From assembly GCA_019306365.1 (NCBI GenBank), contig JAFDLS010000009.1:1-37860 (forward strand): 37,860 nt of DNA, written 5' to 3'. Made by a program: the position numbers and the translations under genes. The notes beneath the pieces are model-generated. The model did not search any database. It was not told where the DNA came from and saw nothing but the letters and a program-made list of their open reading frames with translations. This DNA comes from Deltaproteobacteria bacterium. Lineage in GTDB: Bacteria; Desulfobacterota; Desulfarculia; Adiutricales; JAFDHD01. Of the stretch, positions 24,941-34,589 are shown piece by piece (the first letter of the stretch is position 1; every line of letters starts with the position of its first letter).

Positions 24941-26485
24941 ATGCATTTTGTTACAGCTGAAGAGATGAGGCGGCTTGATAATAAGACCATCTCAGAGTGC
25001 GGTGTGCCCGGTGTGGTATTGATGGAGAACGCCGGACGAGGAGCGGCTGTTCTGGCGCAAGAACATTTTGGCCTTTTAACAGGACGGAGTATAGCCGTGA
25101 TTTCCGGGCGGGGGAACAATGGTGGAGACGGCTTTGTCATGGCCCGGGTCTTCCATGGCTGGGGCGCTCACGTTCGGATTTATCTGCTGGGCAGCCGCGA
25201 TCAGGTTAATGGGGACGCGCGGATCAATCTCGAGATCGCTTTCAAGCTTGATCTGGAGATTGTTGAAGTCAGTGAGGATTCCGGCCCCGATCTCATTGAT
25301 TTATCAAACGCTGACATGATAATAGACGCTATCCTGGGCACTGGCCTGAACGCTGAGGTCAGAGGCCTTTATCGGGAGGTGATTGATCGAATCAATAAAT
25401 CCGGCCGCACCGTGGTGGCGGTGGATGTACCTTCGGGTTTGGATTCGGATACGGGCCGCATATGGGGATCGTGTGTGCGGGCCGATTTGACCGTAACTTT
25501 CGGTTTGCCCAAGGCGGGCTTGTTTTTACCGCCGGGCGAGGTTCTTGTCGGACGGCTCGAGGTCGTTGATATCGGTATTCCGCCTCAGGTCATGGCGGAG
25601 ATAGGCCAGACCCGAGAGCTGTTACTCGAGGATAACCTCAAAGGGCTGCTCAAGTCCAGGGACTTGGACGGCCACAAAGGGCATTATGGCCACGTCCTGA
25701 TCGTGGCCGGTTCTACAGGCAAGACCGGCGCGGCCGCCCTGACTTCTCTGGCCGCGGCCAAAAGCGGAGCGGGTTTGACTACCCTGGCTGTGCCCGGGAG
25801 CCTCAATACCGTCTTGGAGGAGAAGGTGACGGAGGTTATGACCGAGCCTCTGCCTGAATCGGAGCCCGGGTACCTGGCTCCCAACGCGATTGATAGAATT
25901 TTGGAGCTGGCTGAGGGTAAGTCGGTCCTGGCGCTGGGACCAGGAATTTCAACCCAGCCGGGCTCGATCGAGGTTGTCCGGGGACTGGTTGAACACTGTG
26001 AACTGCCTCTAGTCATTGACGCGGATGGATTGAACGCATTGGCCGGTTCAACCGATTTGTTGAAAAAGGCTAAACGAGAAGTTGTGCTAACGCCGCATCC
26101 CGGCGAGATGTCTCGCTTGGCAGGTATGACTGTGATAGAGATACAGTCTAATCGCTTGAGCTCAGCCGTGGATTTTGCCAAGGCTCATGGCGTTGTCCTG
26201 ATTCTTAAGGGTTACCGCACCGTTATCGGCGTACCTGATGGCAGGACATTCCTTAATACGACCGGCGGGCCGCATATGGCCTCAGGCGGTATGGGAGACG
26301 TTCTGACCGGAATAGTGGCCGGTTTGGTTTCCCAGGGACTTTCCGTTACGGACGCTTCTCGCCTGGGGGTTTTCATCCACGGTCTGGCCGCGGATGAGGC
26401 CGCCGCGGCCAAAGGGCCAATCGGACTGCTGGCCTCGGACCTGCTGGCTTGGCTGTCTGGGCTGTGGAGCAGGTTTATTGCCTGA
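24941..26485 (+). CDS. nnr: Nnr, bifunctional NAD(P)H-hydrate epimerase/dehydratase
   Basis: 514 aa in two domains. Residues about 1-215 form the YjeF_N epimerase (GRGNNGGDGFVMAR, then DAILGTGL and VDVPSGLDSDTG); about 225-514 form the NnrD dehydratase (GHVLIVAGSTGKTGAA, ALGPGIS, LTPHPGEMSRL and GGMGDVLTGIVAGL). Together they repair hydrated NAD(P)H using ADP or ATP. Full fusion of usual length. Confidence 0.94.
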   Translation: MHFVTAEEMRRLDNKTISECGVPGVVLMENAGRGAAVLAQEHFGLLTGRSIAVISGRGNNGGDGFVMARVFHGWGAHVRIYLLGSRDQVNGDARINLEIAFKLDLEIVEVSEDSGPDLIDLSNADMIIDAILGTGLNAEVRGLYREVIDRINKSGRTVVAVDVPSGLDSDTGRIWGSCVRADLTVTFGLPKAGLFLPPGEVLVGRLEVVDIGIPPQVMAEIGQTRELLLEDNLKGLLKSRDLDGHKGHYGHVLIVAGSTGKTGAAALTSLAAAKSGAGLTTLAVPGSLNTVLEEKVTEVMTEPLPESEPGYLAPNAIDRILELAEGKSVLALGPGISTQPGSIEVVRGLVEHCELPLVIDADGLNALAGSTDLLKKAKREVVLTPHPGEMSRLAGMTVIEIQSNRLSSAVDFAKAHGVVLILKGYRTVIGVPDGRTFLNTTGGPHMASGGMGDVLTGIVAGLVSQGLSVTDASRLGVFIHGLAADEAAAAKGPIGLLASDLLAWLSGLWSRFIA

Positions 26486-26532
26486 TTTGAAGGAGACGGT
26501 CCAGGCATAACTTTTACCGGCTGGATTTGAGA

Positions 26533-27003
26533 GTGAAAGAGATATTTTTTTTGGCCACGCCGGACGAAACCCGGCGGCTGGGCCGACTTTTAGGAAAGCG
26601 GCTGGGCCCTGATTCAGTGGTGGCGTTAATCGGTAACCTGGGGGCCGGTAAGACCTGTATGATTCAAGGGCTGGCCGTGGGACTTGGGGTCTCTGAGGAT
26701 TACATAATAGCCAGCCCCACTTTTAACCTGGCCAATGAGTACCTTGGCCGCGTTCCTTTTTTTCATCTTGACGTTTACCGGCTTGAAGGCAATGATTTTT
26801 TCGAAGCCGGGCTTGATGAATATTTTATTCGTAAGGGGGTTGTCGCTTTGGAATGGGCCGATAAGATAAAAGATGTACTGCCGCAGCCTTATTTGGAAGT
26901 GGAACTTACTCATATCGAGTCTGGAGGCAGACGTGCTGTTTTACGAACTCGGGACGATGGATACTGGAAAATAATAAAAAAGCTCAAGGAGCAGTGGGAC
27001 TAA
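26533..27003 (+). CDS. tsaE: TsaE, tRNA t6A modification ATPase
   Basis: About 156 aa from GTG 26533; TTG 26527 would add two residues and neither has a strong ribosome site. Walker A GNLGAGKT (about residues 35-42) and the family block SPTFNLANEY with FHLDVYRL are present, and EWADKI is typical. TsaE drives the TsaB-TsaD complex that makes threonylcarbamoyl-adenosine on tRNA. TsaD is encoded 4.5 kb downstream; tsaB is not in the window. Confidence 0.92.
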   Translation: MKEIFFLATPDETRRLGRLLGKRLGPDSVVALIGNLGAGKTCMIQGLAVGLGVSEDYIIASPTFNLANEYLGRVPFFHLDVYRLEGNDFFEAGLDEYFIRKGVVALEWADKIKDVLPQPYLEVELTHIESGGRRAVLRTRDDGYWKIIKKLKEQWD

Positions 27004-27022
27004 TTTAATTGAAAGGAATCTT

Positions 27023-28249
27023 ATGGCTTTAATTGTTCAAAAGTATGGCGGAACCTCTTTAGGCAGTCTCGATTTGATCCGGCAGGTAGCTGAGCGAGTC
27101 ATTCAGACCAGAAAACGAGAAGGTCACCAGGTGGTTGTCGTCCTTTCGGCCATGGCCGGGGAAACCGACCGGTTGATTGGGATGGCGGGTGACATTTCAG
27201 AGAGCCCTGATCCGAGAGAAGTGGATGTTCTTATCTCCACTGGTGAGCAGGTTTCGGTAGCGCTCTTTTGCATGGCCGTGCGTGATCTGGGCTTTAAGGC
27301 CCGGTCGCTCCTAGGCTTTCAGGCCAAAATTATAACCGATAATTTGTACGGTCGGGCCAGAATTCAGGACATTGATGTCACCCGGATACGTGACCTGCTG
27401 GACCGGGGCAATATTGTGGCCGTGGCCGGGTTTCAAGGGTTTGATGAACGCGGCAATATTACCACCTTAGGCAGGGGCGGGTCTGACACAACGGCTGTGG
27501 CTCTAGCCGCGGCGCTTGAAGCGGACGTCTGTGAGATTTATACCGATGTGAGCGGTGTTTATACAACCGATCCCCGCATCTGTGAAGAGGCTCGAAAACT
27601 GGAAACAGTCTCCTACGAGGAGATGCTGGAAATGTCCAGCCTTGGAGCCAAGGTTCTTGAGATTCGCTCTGTTGAGTTTGCCATGAAGTTCGGCGTGCCG
27701 ATCCACGTCCGACACTCCCAGACAGATGAACCGGGAACTTTAATCGTTAAGGAGGACGAGGACATGGAGCATATGATCATTTCGGGTGTGGTTTACAATC
27801 GTAACGAGGCCCGTATTACTGTCACCAAGGTTCCTGACAAGCCCGGTATGGCGGCGGCCATTTTGTCACCTGTTTCTAACGCTGGTATTATAGTTGACAT
27901 GATCATTCAGAACACCAGTATTGGAAGCGAGGACGCGACGGATTTTTCCTTTTCCGTGCCTATGAATGATTTTGAGAGGGCGATGCGCCTCGTTCGGGAC
28001 GTGGCCAAAGAGATAGGGGCCGAGAAGGTTGTGGGGGATGATTCCATAACCAAAATTTCCCTGGTTGGGGTTGGGATGCGCAATCACGCCGGTGTGGCGA
28101 CAAAGATGTTCGATGCCCTGGCCAAAGAAGGTATTAACATTCTGATGATCAGCACGTCAGAGATCAAAATCAGCTGTGTTATCTCAGATAAGTACACTGA
28201 ACTGGCAGTAAGGGCGGTTCACTCAGCCTTTGGATTGGACAAGGAATAA
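27023..28249 (+). CDS. lysC: Aspartate kinase
   Basis: 408 aa, catalysing the first step of lysine, threonine and methionine synthesis. Kinase domain with KYGGTSLGS near the start, STGEQVS, and LGRGGSDTTAVALAAAL; two ACT domains in the C-terminal third (segments beginning ITVTKVPDKPGMAA and KISLVGVGMRNHAGVA) suggest feedback control by lysine and/or threonine. GAAAGGA precedes ATG 27023. Its stop codon directly abuts the ATG of cimA. Confidence 0.94.
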   Translation: MALIVQKYGGTSLGSLDLIRQVAERVIQTRKREGHQVVVVLSAMAGETDRLIGMAGDISESPDPREVDVLISTGEQVSVALFCMAVRDLGFKARSLLGFQAKIITDNLYGRARIQDIDVTRIRDLLDRGNIVAVAGFQGFDERGNITTLGRGGSDTTAVALAAALEADVCEIYTDVSGVYTTDPRICEEARKLETVSYEEMLEMSSLGAKVLEIRSVEFAMKFGVPIHVRHSQTDEPGTLIVKEDEDMEHMIISGVVYNRNEARITVTKVPDKPGMAAAILSPVSNAGIIVDMIIQNTSIGSEDATDFSFSVPMNDFERAMRLVRDVAKEIGAEKVVGDDSITKISLVGVGMRNHAGVATKMFDALAKEGINILMISTSEIKISCVISDKYTELAVRAVHSAFGLDKE

Positions 28250-29833
28250 ATGAAAAAAATCGAGATATACGATACCACCCTGCGGGATGGCGCTCAGGCG
28301 GAGACCGTAACCTTCACTCTGGAGGATAAAATCCGCATAACCGAACGCCTGGATCGGTTTGGGGTGGATTATGTGGAAGGCGGCTGGCCCGGATCCAATC
28401 CTAGGGATATGGCTTTTTTCAAGGAAATAAAGAAATATCCGTTAAAGCACACCAGGGTAGCGGCCTTTGGCAGCACGCACAATCCCAAGGGTGCCCCGGA
28501 AAAGGATTCCAATTTAAAATCAATGGTCAGGGCTGGAACCAGGGTGATGACCATTGTCGGTAAGTCCTGGGACGTGCATGTAAAAGACGCCTTACGCATC
28601 AGCCTCAAGCGTAATCTCGAAATTATCGAGCATTCCTTAAGTTTTCTACGCCCCAGCGCGAAGCAGCTTTTTTTTGACGCGGAACATTTTTTTGACGGTT
28701 ACAAGAAAAACCAGGAGTATGCCCTGAAGACCCTGCAAGCGGCGGTGGCTGGCGGAGCCGATTACCTGATATTATGCGATACCAACGGCGGGACTTTACC
28801 CAGCGAGGTGGCTCGGATAGTCAAGGAGGTGCGCCGTAAATACCCTAAGATTTTTCTGGGGATGCACGCGCACAATGACGCTGAACTGGGCGTGGCCAAT
28901 TCCCTGGCAGCGGTGGAAGCCGGCGCAACCCAAGTTCAGGGAACAATCAATGGGGTGGGCGAACGCTGCGGCAACGCTAACCTCTGTTCCATTATTCCCG
29001 CTTTAATTCTCAAGATGGAAAGGAAGTGCCTGATTGAGGGCGGATTGCCTCAGCTGCACGAAGTCAGCCGCCTGGTAAGCGAACTGGCCAACATTCAGCC
29101 TAACTCTTTTCAACCGTATGTCGGACGGAGCGCTTTCGCCCACAAGGGCGGCATTCATATTAGCGCCGTGAAGCGAAACCCTGAGACATATGAGCATATT
29201 CCCCCGGCCGCCGTTGGAAACGTACAGCGAATTCTGATCTCTGACCTGTCTGGCAAGAGCACGGTAATTCACAAGGCTCAGCAGTACGGTTTGGATATCA
29301 ATTCCAAGGACCCGATCGTCCTTCAGATAGTCAAAGAGCTCAAAGAACTGGAAAATCAGGGATTTCAGTTCGAGGGGGCCGAAGGGTCGTTCGAGCTTTT
29401 GATGAACCGGGCCATGGGTACTCACAAGAAATATTTTGAATTAGTGAGCTTCAGGGTTATCACCCAGAAGAGCAAAGAAGAAGAACCGCCTCACGCTGAA
29501 GCGACAATTATGGTCAAGGTTGGAGGTAAGGTCGAACATACCGCGGCTGAGGGCAATGGCCCGGTCAATGCCCTGGACAATGCCATACGTAAAGCCCTGG
29601 AAAAATTTTATCCCGAGTTATCTCGAATGAGTCTTGAGGATTATAAAGTTAGGGTCCTGCCATCGTTGGGCCGCGGTACGGGCGCCAAGGTTCGCGTCCT
29701 GATTGAATCCGGTGACCGGAACGAAAAATGGGGGACAGTCGGGGTCTCACATGATATTCTTGAAGCCAGTTGGCAGGCCCTGGTTGACAGTGTCAATTAC
29801 AAGCTATACAAGGACGAAAAAAGGGGCAAGTAA
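28250..29833 (+). CDS. cimA: Citramalate synthase (CimA type)
   Basis: A 527-aa member of the HMGL/isopropylmalate-synthase superfamily. It opens with EIYDTTLRDGAQAE; GMHAHNDAELGVANS and GTINGVGERCGN are the catalytic and metal-binding blocks; a C-terminal LeuA-dimer-like regulatory domain follows. The spacing and C-terminal form fit CimA (pyruvate plus acetyl-CoA to citramalate, the threonine-independent isoleucine route) better than isopropylmalate or homocitrate synthase. Starts directly after lysC, so the two are read together. Confidence 0.9.
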   Translation: MKKIEIYDTTLRDGAQAETVTFTLEDKIRITERLDRFGVDYVEGGWPGSNPRDMAFFKEIKKYPLKHTRVAAFGSTHNPKGAPEKDSNLKSMVRAGTRVMTIVGKSWDVHVKDALRISLKRNLEIIEHSLSFLRPSAKQLFFDAEHFFDGYKKNQEYALKTLQAAVAGGADYLILCDTNGGTLPSEVARIVKEVRRKYPKIFLGMHAHNDAELGVANSLAAVEAGATQVQGTINGVGERCGNANLCSIIPALILKMERKCLIEGGLPQLHEVSRLVSELANIQPNSFQPYVGRSAFAHKGGIHISAVKRNPETYEHIPPAAVGNVQRILISDLSGKSTVIHKAQQYGLDINSKDPIVLQIVKELKELENQGFQFEGAEGSFELLMNRAMGTHKKYFELVSFRVITQKSKEEEPPHAEATIMVKVGGKVEHTAAEGNGPVNALDNAIRKALEKFYPELSRMSLEDYKVRVLPSLGRGTGAKVRVLIESGDRNEKWGTVGVSHDILEASWQALVDSVNYKLYKDEKRGK

Positions 29834-29887
29834 TTTTTTAAGCTGGAAATAAATAGAAATCAGTGTCAGGCGCTGCTGCTGCTGTCC

Positions 29888-30391
29888 GTGCTGCTTGTTG
29901 GGCTGGGCTGGACGTTCAGTTATGGGTGGCAGTTTCAAACACGATCATTTCCATTGAATAATGATACTTATTTGGTGGAGGTGGTCAGCCCGCGTGAAGG
30001 GACCCGGGTGCTGTCTTTTCCCACTTCCCCCACGCTGCATCAGGTGCTTGAAGCTGAGCGAGTGTCTCTGCTTTCGGATCCGCCTGATATAGCTGTTGAA
30101 AACAGGACCAAGGTTTTGGTGATCGAACAGCATGGGGGAAGATCCGAGGTCAGGTTGAAACCGATGTCATCAGCGACTCTTTTGGGCCTGGGCCAGCGCA
30201 TGAATATCAACCAGATGGCGTTTCGCGATTTAACAATGCTTCCCGGAATCGGACCGGTGACCGCTAAGCGTATTTTGGCCGCTCGCCAGAGGCAGGGTAC
30301 TTTTTCCGGAGTTGAGGACCTTAAGCGAATAAGGGGTGTTGGAACTGAAACGATTAAGAAAATAAAAACATTTATAACCTTTGAGGATTAA
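29888..30391 (+). CDS. ComEA-like helix-hairpin-helix protein
   Basis: 167 aa from GTG 29888. One N-terminal hydrophobic segment acts as signal or anchor; the C-terminal 60 residues hold a HhH pair with LTMLPGIGPVTAKRILAAR and FSGVEDLKRIRGVGTETIKK, as in ComEA DNA-binding proteins. The frame is open upstream to 29834 and encodes more hydrophobic residues (CQALLLLSVLL), so a non-standard start (CTG 29843 or ATA 29849) may be the true one. A role in DNA binding at the envelope is plausible; natural transformation is not shown. Confidence 0.75.
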   Translation: MLLVGLGWTFSYGWQFQTRSFPLNNDTYLVEVVSPREGTRVLSFPTSPTLHQVLEAERVSLLSDPPDIAVENRTKVLVIEQHGGRSEVRLKPMSSATLLGLGQRMNINQMAFRDLTMLPGIGPVTAKRILAARQRQGTFSGVEDLKRIRGVGTETIKKIKTFITFED

Positions 30392-30457
30392 GCATTAGTA
30401 TTTTATAGTTAATAATTATCGCATGATTATTCTAACCTTTTCTGGGGAGGTGTTAAT

Positions 30458-31468
30458 ATGCTTGGAAGAACTACCGTGACTCAGCATCTTTTGCTTACTC
30501 AGACAGAGGTGTCAGGAGCCACTGGCACTTTTACCCGGTTAATTAATGAACTCATCGTTGCCGCGAAATTGATCTCACGGGAGGTAAATAAGGCCGGGCT
30601 GAATGACATAATAGGTTATGCTGGACGTGAGAACGTCCAGGGAGAGGCCGTTCGCAAACTTGATGACTTTTCTAACGATGCCATTATTCGCCGCCTTCAA
30701 TCCAGCGGCGTACTTTGCGCCATGGCCTCGGAGGAAGTCGCCGACGTTATCGAAATCCCGCGTAATTATCCGGTGGGCGATTATTTGCTTATCTTCGATC
30801 CTCTGGATGGAAGCTCTAATATTGATGTCAATGTTAGCGTGGGAACGATTTTTTCCGTTTTGCATCGCACGACAGATTCATGCGATCAGGGAACCCTGGA
30901 AGATATTTTACAGCCGGGTTATAAACAGGTTGCGGCGGGTTATTTCGTTTATGGATCTTCTACTATCATGGTCTTTTGCGCCGGGAACGGGGTGCACGGC
31001 TTTACCCTTGACCCCTCTATCGGTGAGTTCCTTTTGTCACACGAAAACATGAAGATTCCCGAGTGGGGAAATACTTTTTCAATTAATGAAGGCAATTATT
31101 ATTACTGGTCTGAGGATATGCGGCGGTATATAGACTATCTAAAGGACCCCAAGGCTGACCATCGTGGATATACCTCCCGGTATGTCGGTTCGCTTGTGGC
31201 CGATTTTCACCGGAATCTGATTCATGGTGGTATCTTTCTTTATCCAGCGGATACCAAGGACCCGCGCAAGCCGCATGGCAAGTTAAGATTGATGTGTGAG
31301 GCCAACCCTCTGGCTTATATCGTGGAACATGCCGGCGGGTCAGCCAGCGACGGCACTCAGAGGATCATGAATATTATTCCTGAAGAACTGCACCAAAGGG
31401 TGCCGTTGATCATTGGGAGCAAGGAGGAAGTTCGCATCGTAGAGGAATTTATCCAGGGCAAGAGATAA
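30458..31468 (+). CDS. fbp: Fructose-1,6-bisphosphatase, class 1
   Basis: A 336-aa gluconeogenic phosphatase. The metal and substrate blocks are intact: ASEEV, DPLDGSSNIDVNVSVGTIFS, and the C-terminal RYVGSLVADFHRNLIHGGIFLYP with the substrate Arg/Tyr region; KLRLMCEANPLAYIVEHAGG follows. GGGGAGG precedes ATG 30458. It stands alone and ends at a strong terminator. Confidence 0.95.
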   Translation: MLGRTTVTQHLLLTQTEVSGATGTFTRLINELIVAAKLISREVNKAGLNDIIGYAGRENVQGEAVRKLDDFSNDAIIRRLQSSGVLCAMASEEVADVIEIPRNYPVGDYLLIFDPLDGSSNIDVNVSVGTIFSVLHRTTDSCDQGTLEDILQPGYKQVAAGYFVYGSSTIMVFCAGNGVHGFTLDPSIGEFLLSHENMKIPEWGNTFSINEGNYYYWSEDMRRYIDYLKDPKADHRGYTSRYVGSLVADFHRNLIHGGIFLYPADTKDPRKPHGKLRLMCEANPLAYIVEHAGGSASDGTQRIMNIIPEELHQRVPLIIGSKEEVRIVEEFIQGKR

Positions 31469-31499
31469 TTTTGGTTGAAAATAGAAGACGTGACTGATC

Positions 31500-31530
31500 C
31501 CTCGCAGCCTCTTCAGGCTGCGAGGATTTT
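31500..31530 (+). terminator. Intrinsic terminator after fbp
   Basis: A perfect 11-bp stem CCTCGCAGCCT / AGGCTGCGAGG (31500-31510 and 31515-31525) with a CTTC loop, followed by ATTTTATATTT. It ends 17 bp before the tsaD start, so tsaD may receive transcription by read-through or start very close by. Confidence 0.82.
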
Positions 31531-31547
31531 ATATTTCAGAAAATTTT

Positions 31548-32564
31548 ATGAAGATTCTTGGAATTGAAACATCTTGTGATGAAACGGCGGCGGCCGTGGT
31601 TGAGGATGGCCGGGTAATCCGGTCCAATGTGGTACGCACTCAGTTTGACCTTCACGGCCGATACGGGGGGGTGGTTCCGGAACTGGCGTCACGCCGGCAC
31701 GTGGAAGTGATTGTGCCTGTGGTTGAAGAAGCGCTGAATCAGGCCGGACTCGATCTGGCCCAGCTTGACGGTTTAGCCGTCACACAGGGGCCGGGATTGG
31801 TTGGATCATTATTGGTCGGCCTCAATTTTGCCAAGTCTTTGGCGCTGGCGACAGGTCTTCCGGTAGTCGGGGTCAATCATCTGGAGGGTCACATTGCCGC
31901 CGGGTTCTTGACGGGCGACATCCCCGGCTTCCCCCTTGCCGCGCTGGTTGTTTCCGGGGGACACACAAATCTTTACCTTGTCCGGGGGCCCATGGAGTTT
32001 GAGCTTTACGGTCAGACCAGGGACGACGCGGCCGGTGAGGCCTTCGATAAGGTGGCCAAGCTTTTAGGGTTGGCTTATCCGGGGGGTGTGTCCATCGAAG
32101 CTCAATCCAGCAGGGGAGACGGGCAGCGCTTTAAACTGCCCCGGCCAATGTGGGGACAGGGGCTGGACTTTTCTTTTTCCGGCCTTAAGACGGCGGTTTT
32201 AACTCTTGTAAACCGTGAGTTTGAGGGGGGCGAAATCGGGCCAAAGGACATGGCTGATTTAACAGCTTCCTTTCAAGCAGCCGTGGTTGAGGTTTTGACC
32301 GGTAAAACCTCGGCCCTGCTCGATCAAATAAAGGTCAAAGGTTTGATTATGGCTGGCGGCGTGGCGGCTAATCAATGCCTGAGGACGGAAATGACTGAGG
32401 TTGTGAAGCGATATGATGTCCCCTTTATCTTACCGCCGATTAACCTGTGTACTGATAACGGCGCCATGATCGCTGCGGCGGGTTATTACCACCTGGCCGC
32501 GGGTCACTTTTTAGACCTGGCCGCCGACGCTTATTCCAGAGTACCGAAACCGATATCGGCATGA
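31548..32564 (+). CDS. tsaD: TsaD, tRNA t6A synthase catalytic subunit
   Basis: A 338-aa Kae1/Gcp-family protein. Landmarks: ILGIETSCDETAAAVV at the start, GPGLVGSLLVGLNFAK, the metal-binding NHLEGHIAAG, SGGHTNLYLV, and AGGVAANQCLR near the end. It transfers the threonylcarbamoyl group to A37 of tRNAs reading ANN codons. Works with TsaE (encoded at 26533). Full length. Confidence 0.95.
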   Translation: MKILGIETSCDETAAAVVEDGRVIRSNVVRTQFDLHGRYGGVVPELASRRHVEVIVPVVEEALNQAGLDLAQLDGLAVTQGPGLVGSLLVGLNFAKSLALATGLPVVGVNHLEGHIAAGFLTGDIPGFPLAALVVSGGHTNLYLVRGPMEFELYGQTRDDAAGEAFDKVAKLLGLAYPGGVSIEAQSSRGDGQRFKLPRPMWGQGLDFSFSGLKTAVLTLVNREFEGGEIGPKDMADLTASFQAAVVEVLTGKTSALLDQIKVKGLIMAGGVAANQCLRTEMTEVVKRYDVPFILPPINLCTDNGAMIAAAGYYHLAAGHFLDLAADAYSRVPKPISA

Positions 32565-32607
32565 TCTTTTGAGGAAGGCCGATTGTCATGGTTTTTAAGG
32601 AAATAGG

Positions 32608-33456
32608 GTGAGTTCTCCACGAAAAATCCTGGCAGAGAGGAAACTCACGGCTCAAAAAGGGCGGGGCCAGCATTTCCTCATGGACCCCGGCGTTATCCGG
32701 GGGATTCTTGATAAGGCGGGGTTGGACCCGAAAATTCCGGTTCTCGAGATTGGTCCGGGCCTGGGGGCCATGACCAAACCACTCCTTGAAAGGGGCTGCA
32801 CGGTTGTGGCCGTTGAGGTGGACCGGGGGTTGGTAAAATTTCTTGAGGAAGAGGTTCGGCCTGCGGCGCCTGAGAGGCTGAGGATTATTTCCGGCGATAT
32901 TCTGGAGACTGATTTCAGGAAACTGGCGGCTGAGTTTGGCGGGCGTTTTCTTGTTTTGGGCAACCTCCCCTATCAAATATCATCCCCGCTTCTGTTCAAA
33001 CTTCTTGATGATCGGTCGGTGGTGACCTCGGCGGTCTTGATGTTTCAGCGTGAGATGGCTGACCGGCTGACAGCTGCGCCGGGAACGAAAAGCTACGGGC
33101 GGGTGAGTGTTGTCTTTACCTATTTTGCGGGAGTGGTTCGTCTGTTAGACCTGGGAACAGCGGTTTTTTTCCCGCGGCCAAAGGTCGGTTCAACCATGCT
33201 TAAAATTATCTTTAAAGAGACCCTCGAACCGGCCCTTCTTTCAGAACGATTTTTTAAAGAAGTGGTTAAAGCTGGTTTCGCGAAGCGCCGAAAAACCCTC
33301 AGGAACGCGCTTCTCTCAGCGTTCACGCCTGCGGCGGTCGACGGCGCTTTGAAAAAGGTTGAAATAGAACCGTCACGGCGGGCCGAAACCTTAAGCCCTG
33401 CCGAGTTCGCGATTTTGGCCAACGCTATATATGAGCTTCAAGAAATTCGGTCTTGA
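32608..33456 (+). CDS. rsmA: RsmA (KsgA), 16S rRNA dimethyladenosine transferase
   Basis: 282 aa from GTG 32608. SAM-binding motif VLEIGPGLGAMTKPLLERG, acidic VEVDRGL, and catalytic NLPYQISSP are present; the C-terminal helical domain has FAKRRKTLRNAL. It dimethylates two adjacent adenosines near the 3' end of 16S rRNA. GGAAATAGG lies before the GTG. Probably co-transcribed with tsaD. Confidence 0.94.
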   Translation: MSSPRKILAERKLTAQKGRGQHFLMDPGVIRGILDKAGLDPKIPVLEIGPGLGAMTKPLLERGCTVVAVEVDRGLVKFLEEEVRPAAPERLRIISGDILETDFRKLAAEFGGRFLVLGNLPYQISSPLLFKLLDDRSVVTSAVLMFQREMADRLTAAPGTKSYGRVSVVFTYFAGVVRLLDLGTAVFFPRPKVGSTMLKIIFKETLEPALLSERFFKEVVKAGFAKRRKTLRNALLSAFTPAAVDGALKKVEIEPSRRAETLSPAEFAILANAIYELQEIRS

Positions 33457-33460
33457 AACA

Positions 33461-33488
33461 TTGCAAGATTTGACAAAGCGGCTATAAT
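33461..33488 (+). promoter_or_regulatory. Candidate promoter of panCD
   Basis: TTGCAA (33461-33466), 16-bp spacer, TATAAT (33483-33488). It lies just after rsmA and 228 bp upstream of panC. The perfect -10 makes it plausible, and the rest of the spacer 33489-33715 shows nothing else recognisable. An overlapping TTGACA at 33470 is too close to the -10 to be its -35. Confidence 0.4.
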
Positions 33489-33715
33489 AGGCTAAGAAAT
33501 AAACGGCGCTGGTTGCCAGTTAACAGGGGATTAGGATCAATAGGTCAGAAAGACAATATAATCCCGGAAAATAGTCTGGATTAACTCAGGTCGAATTTTG
33601 AGGAGTTTTTCCCTTTAACAGCCAGGCAGGGTTTTTAGCTCGTCTTAGGCAAGGGAAAATAAAAGCCTGGAACAAACATGAAAAGGGCCCGGGACTTTTT
33701 GCCTGGAGCGTGATT

Positions 33716-34564
33716 ATGGAGTTAATAACCGAAACAGAAAAAATGAAGACTTGGACTCGCGAAAAGCGGGCCAATGGTATGAAAATCGGTTTCGTACCAA
33801 CCATGGGTTATCTTCATCAGGGGCATTTGAGCCTGATGAAATATGCCCGATCCCACTGTGACTCGCTCGTAGTCAGTATTTTTATCAATCCTGCCCAATT
33901 TGGCCCTACTGAAGATTTCAAAACATATCCGCAGAATCTGGATCGCGACCTTGAATTAATGAAACCCATTCCAGTTGACATGGTCTTTAACCCAGCCCCG
34001 GAACAAATATATCCCGACGGGTTTCAGACATATGTTGAAGTCGCTAAACTGACCAGGGTTCTTTGCGGGGTTAACCGCCCTACCCATTTTCAGGGTGTAA
34101 CCACAGTGGTGGCTAAACTGTTCAATATCGTCAGGCCTCACCTGGCGGTCTTCGGTCAAAAGGACTTCCAGCAGTTAGTTGTTATCCAGCGTATGGTCAA
34201 GGATTTGAATATGGACGTGGAGGTCGTAGGCCAGCCTACTGTGAGGGAGGAAGATGGTCTGGCCATGAGTTCTCGGAACGTTCACCTTTTGCCTGGTGAG
34301 CGAAAGAGCGCTTTGGCTTTATCCGAGGCGCTGAAGCTGGCTCAAGAGATGGCCCGGCAGGGCCAGCGGACCGCGGCTGAAATTCTTCGAGCGGTAAAAA
34401 AACACATTGAGAGCCAGCCATACACCCAACTTCAATACGCCGTTCTGGTCGATCCTGAAACTCTGGAGGAGGTCGAGGTGATAGAAGGTAAAGCGCTTCT
34501 GGCTCTGGCAGCCGTCGTGGGAAAACCCCGGCTGATAGACAACGCGATCATTACGGCTTATTAA
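33716..34564 (+). CDS. panC: PanC, pantothenate synthetase
   Basis: 282 aa from ATG 33716 (GGAG 7 bases upstream; GTG 33710 is an alternative). The HIGH-like motif is in [15 protein letters not shown]; further blocks are [21 protein letters not shown] and SSRNVHL (KMSKS-like loop). It joins pantoate and beta-alanine with ATP. panD follows 25 bp downstream, so the beta-alanine and pantothenate steps are encoded together; panB is not in the window. Confidence 0.95.
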   Translation: MELITETEKMKTWTREKRANGMKIGFVPTMGYLHQGHLSLMKYARSHCDSLVVSIFINPAQFGPTEDFKTYPQNLDRDLELMKPIPVDMVFNPAPEQIYPDGFQTYVEVAKLTRVLCGVNRPTHFQGVTTVVAKLFNIVRPHLAVFGQKDFQQLVVIQRMVKDLNMDVEVVGQPTVREEDGLAMSSRNVHLLPGERKSALALSEALKLAQEMARQGQRTAAEILRAVKKHIESQPYTQLQYAVLVDPETLEEVEVIEGKALLALAAVVGKPRLIDNAIITAY

Positions 34565-34589
34565 AGCTAATATATTTTATGGAATTGAT

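Noticed and set aside
33470-33488. TTGACA followed by TATAAT after rsmA
   Set aside because: Only 7 bp separate them, too short for a -35/-10 pair; TTGCAA at 33461 with 16-bp spacing was used instead.
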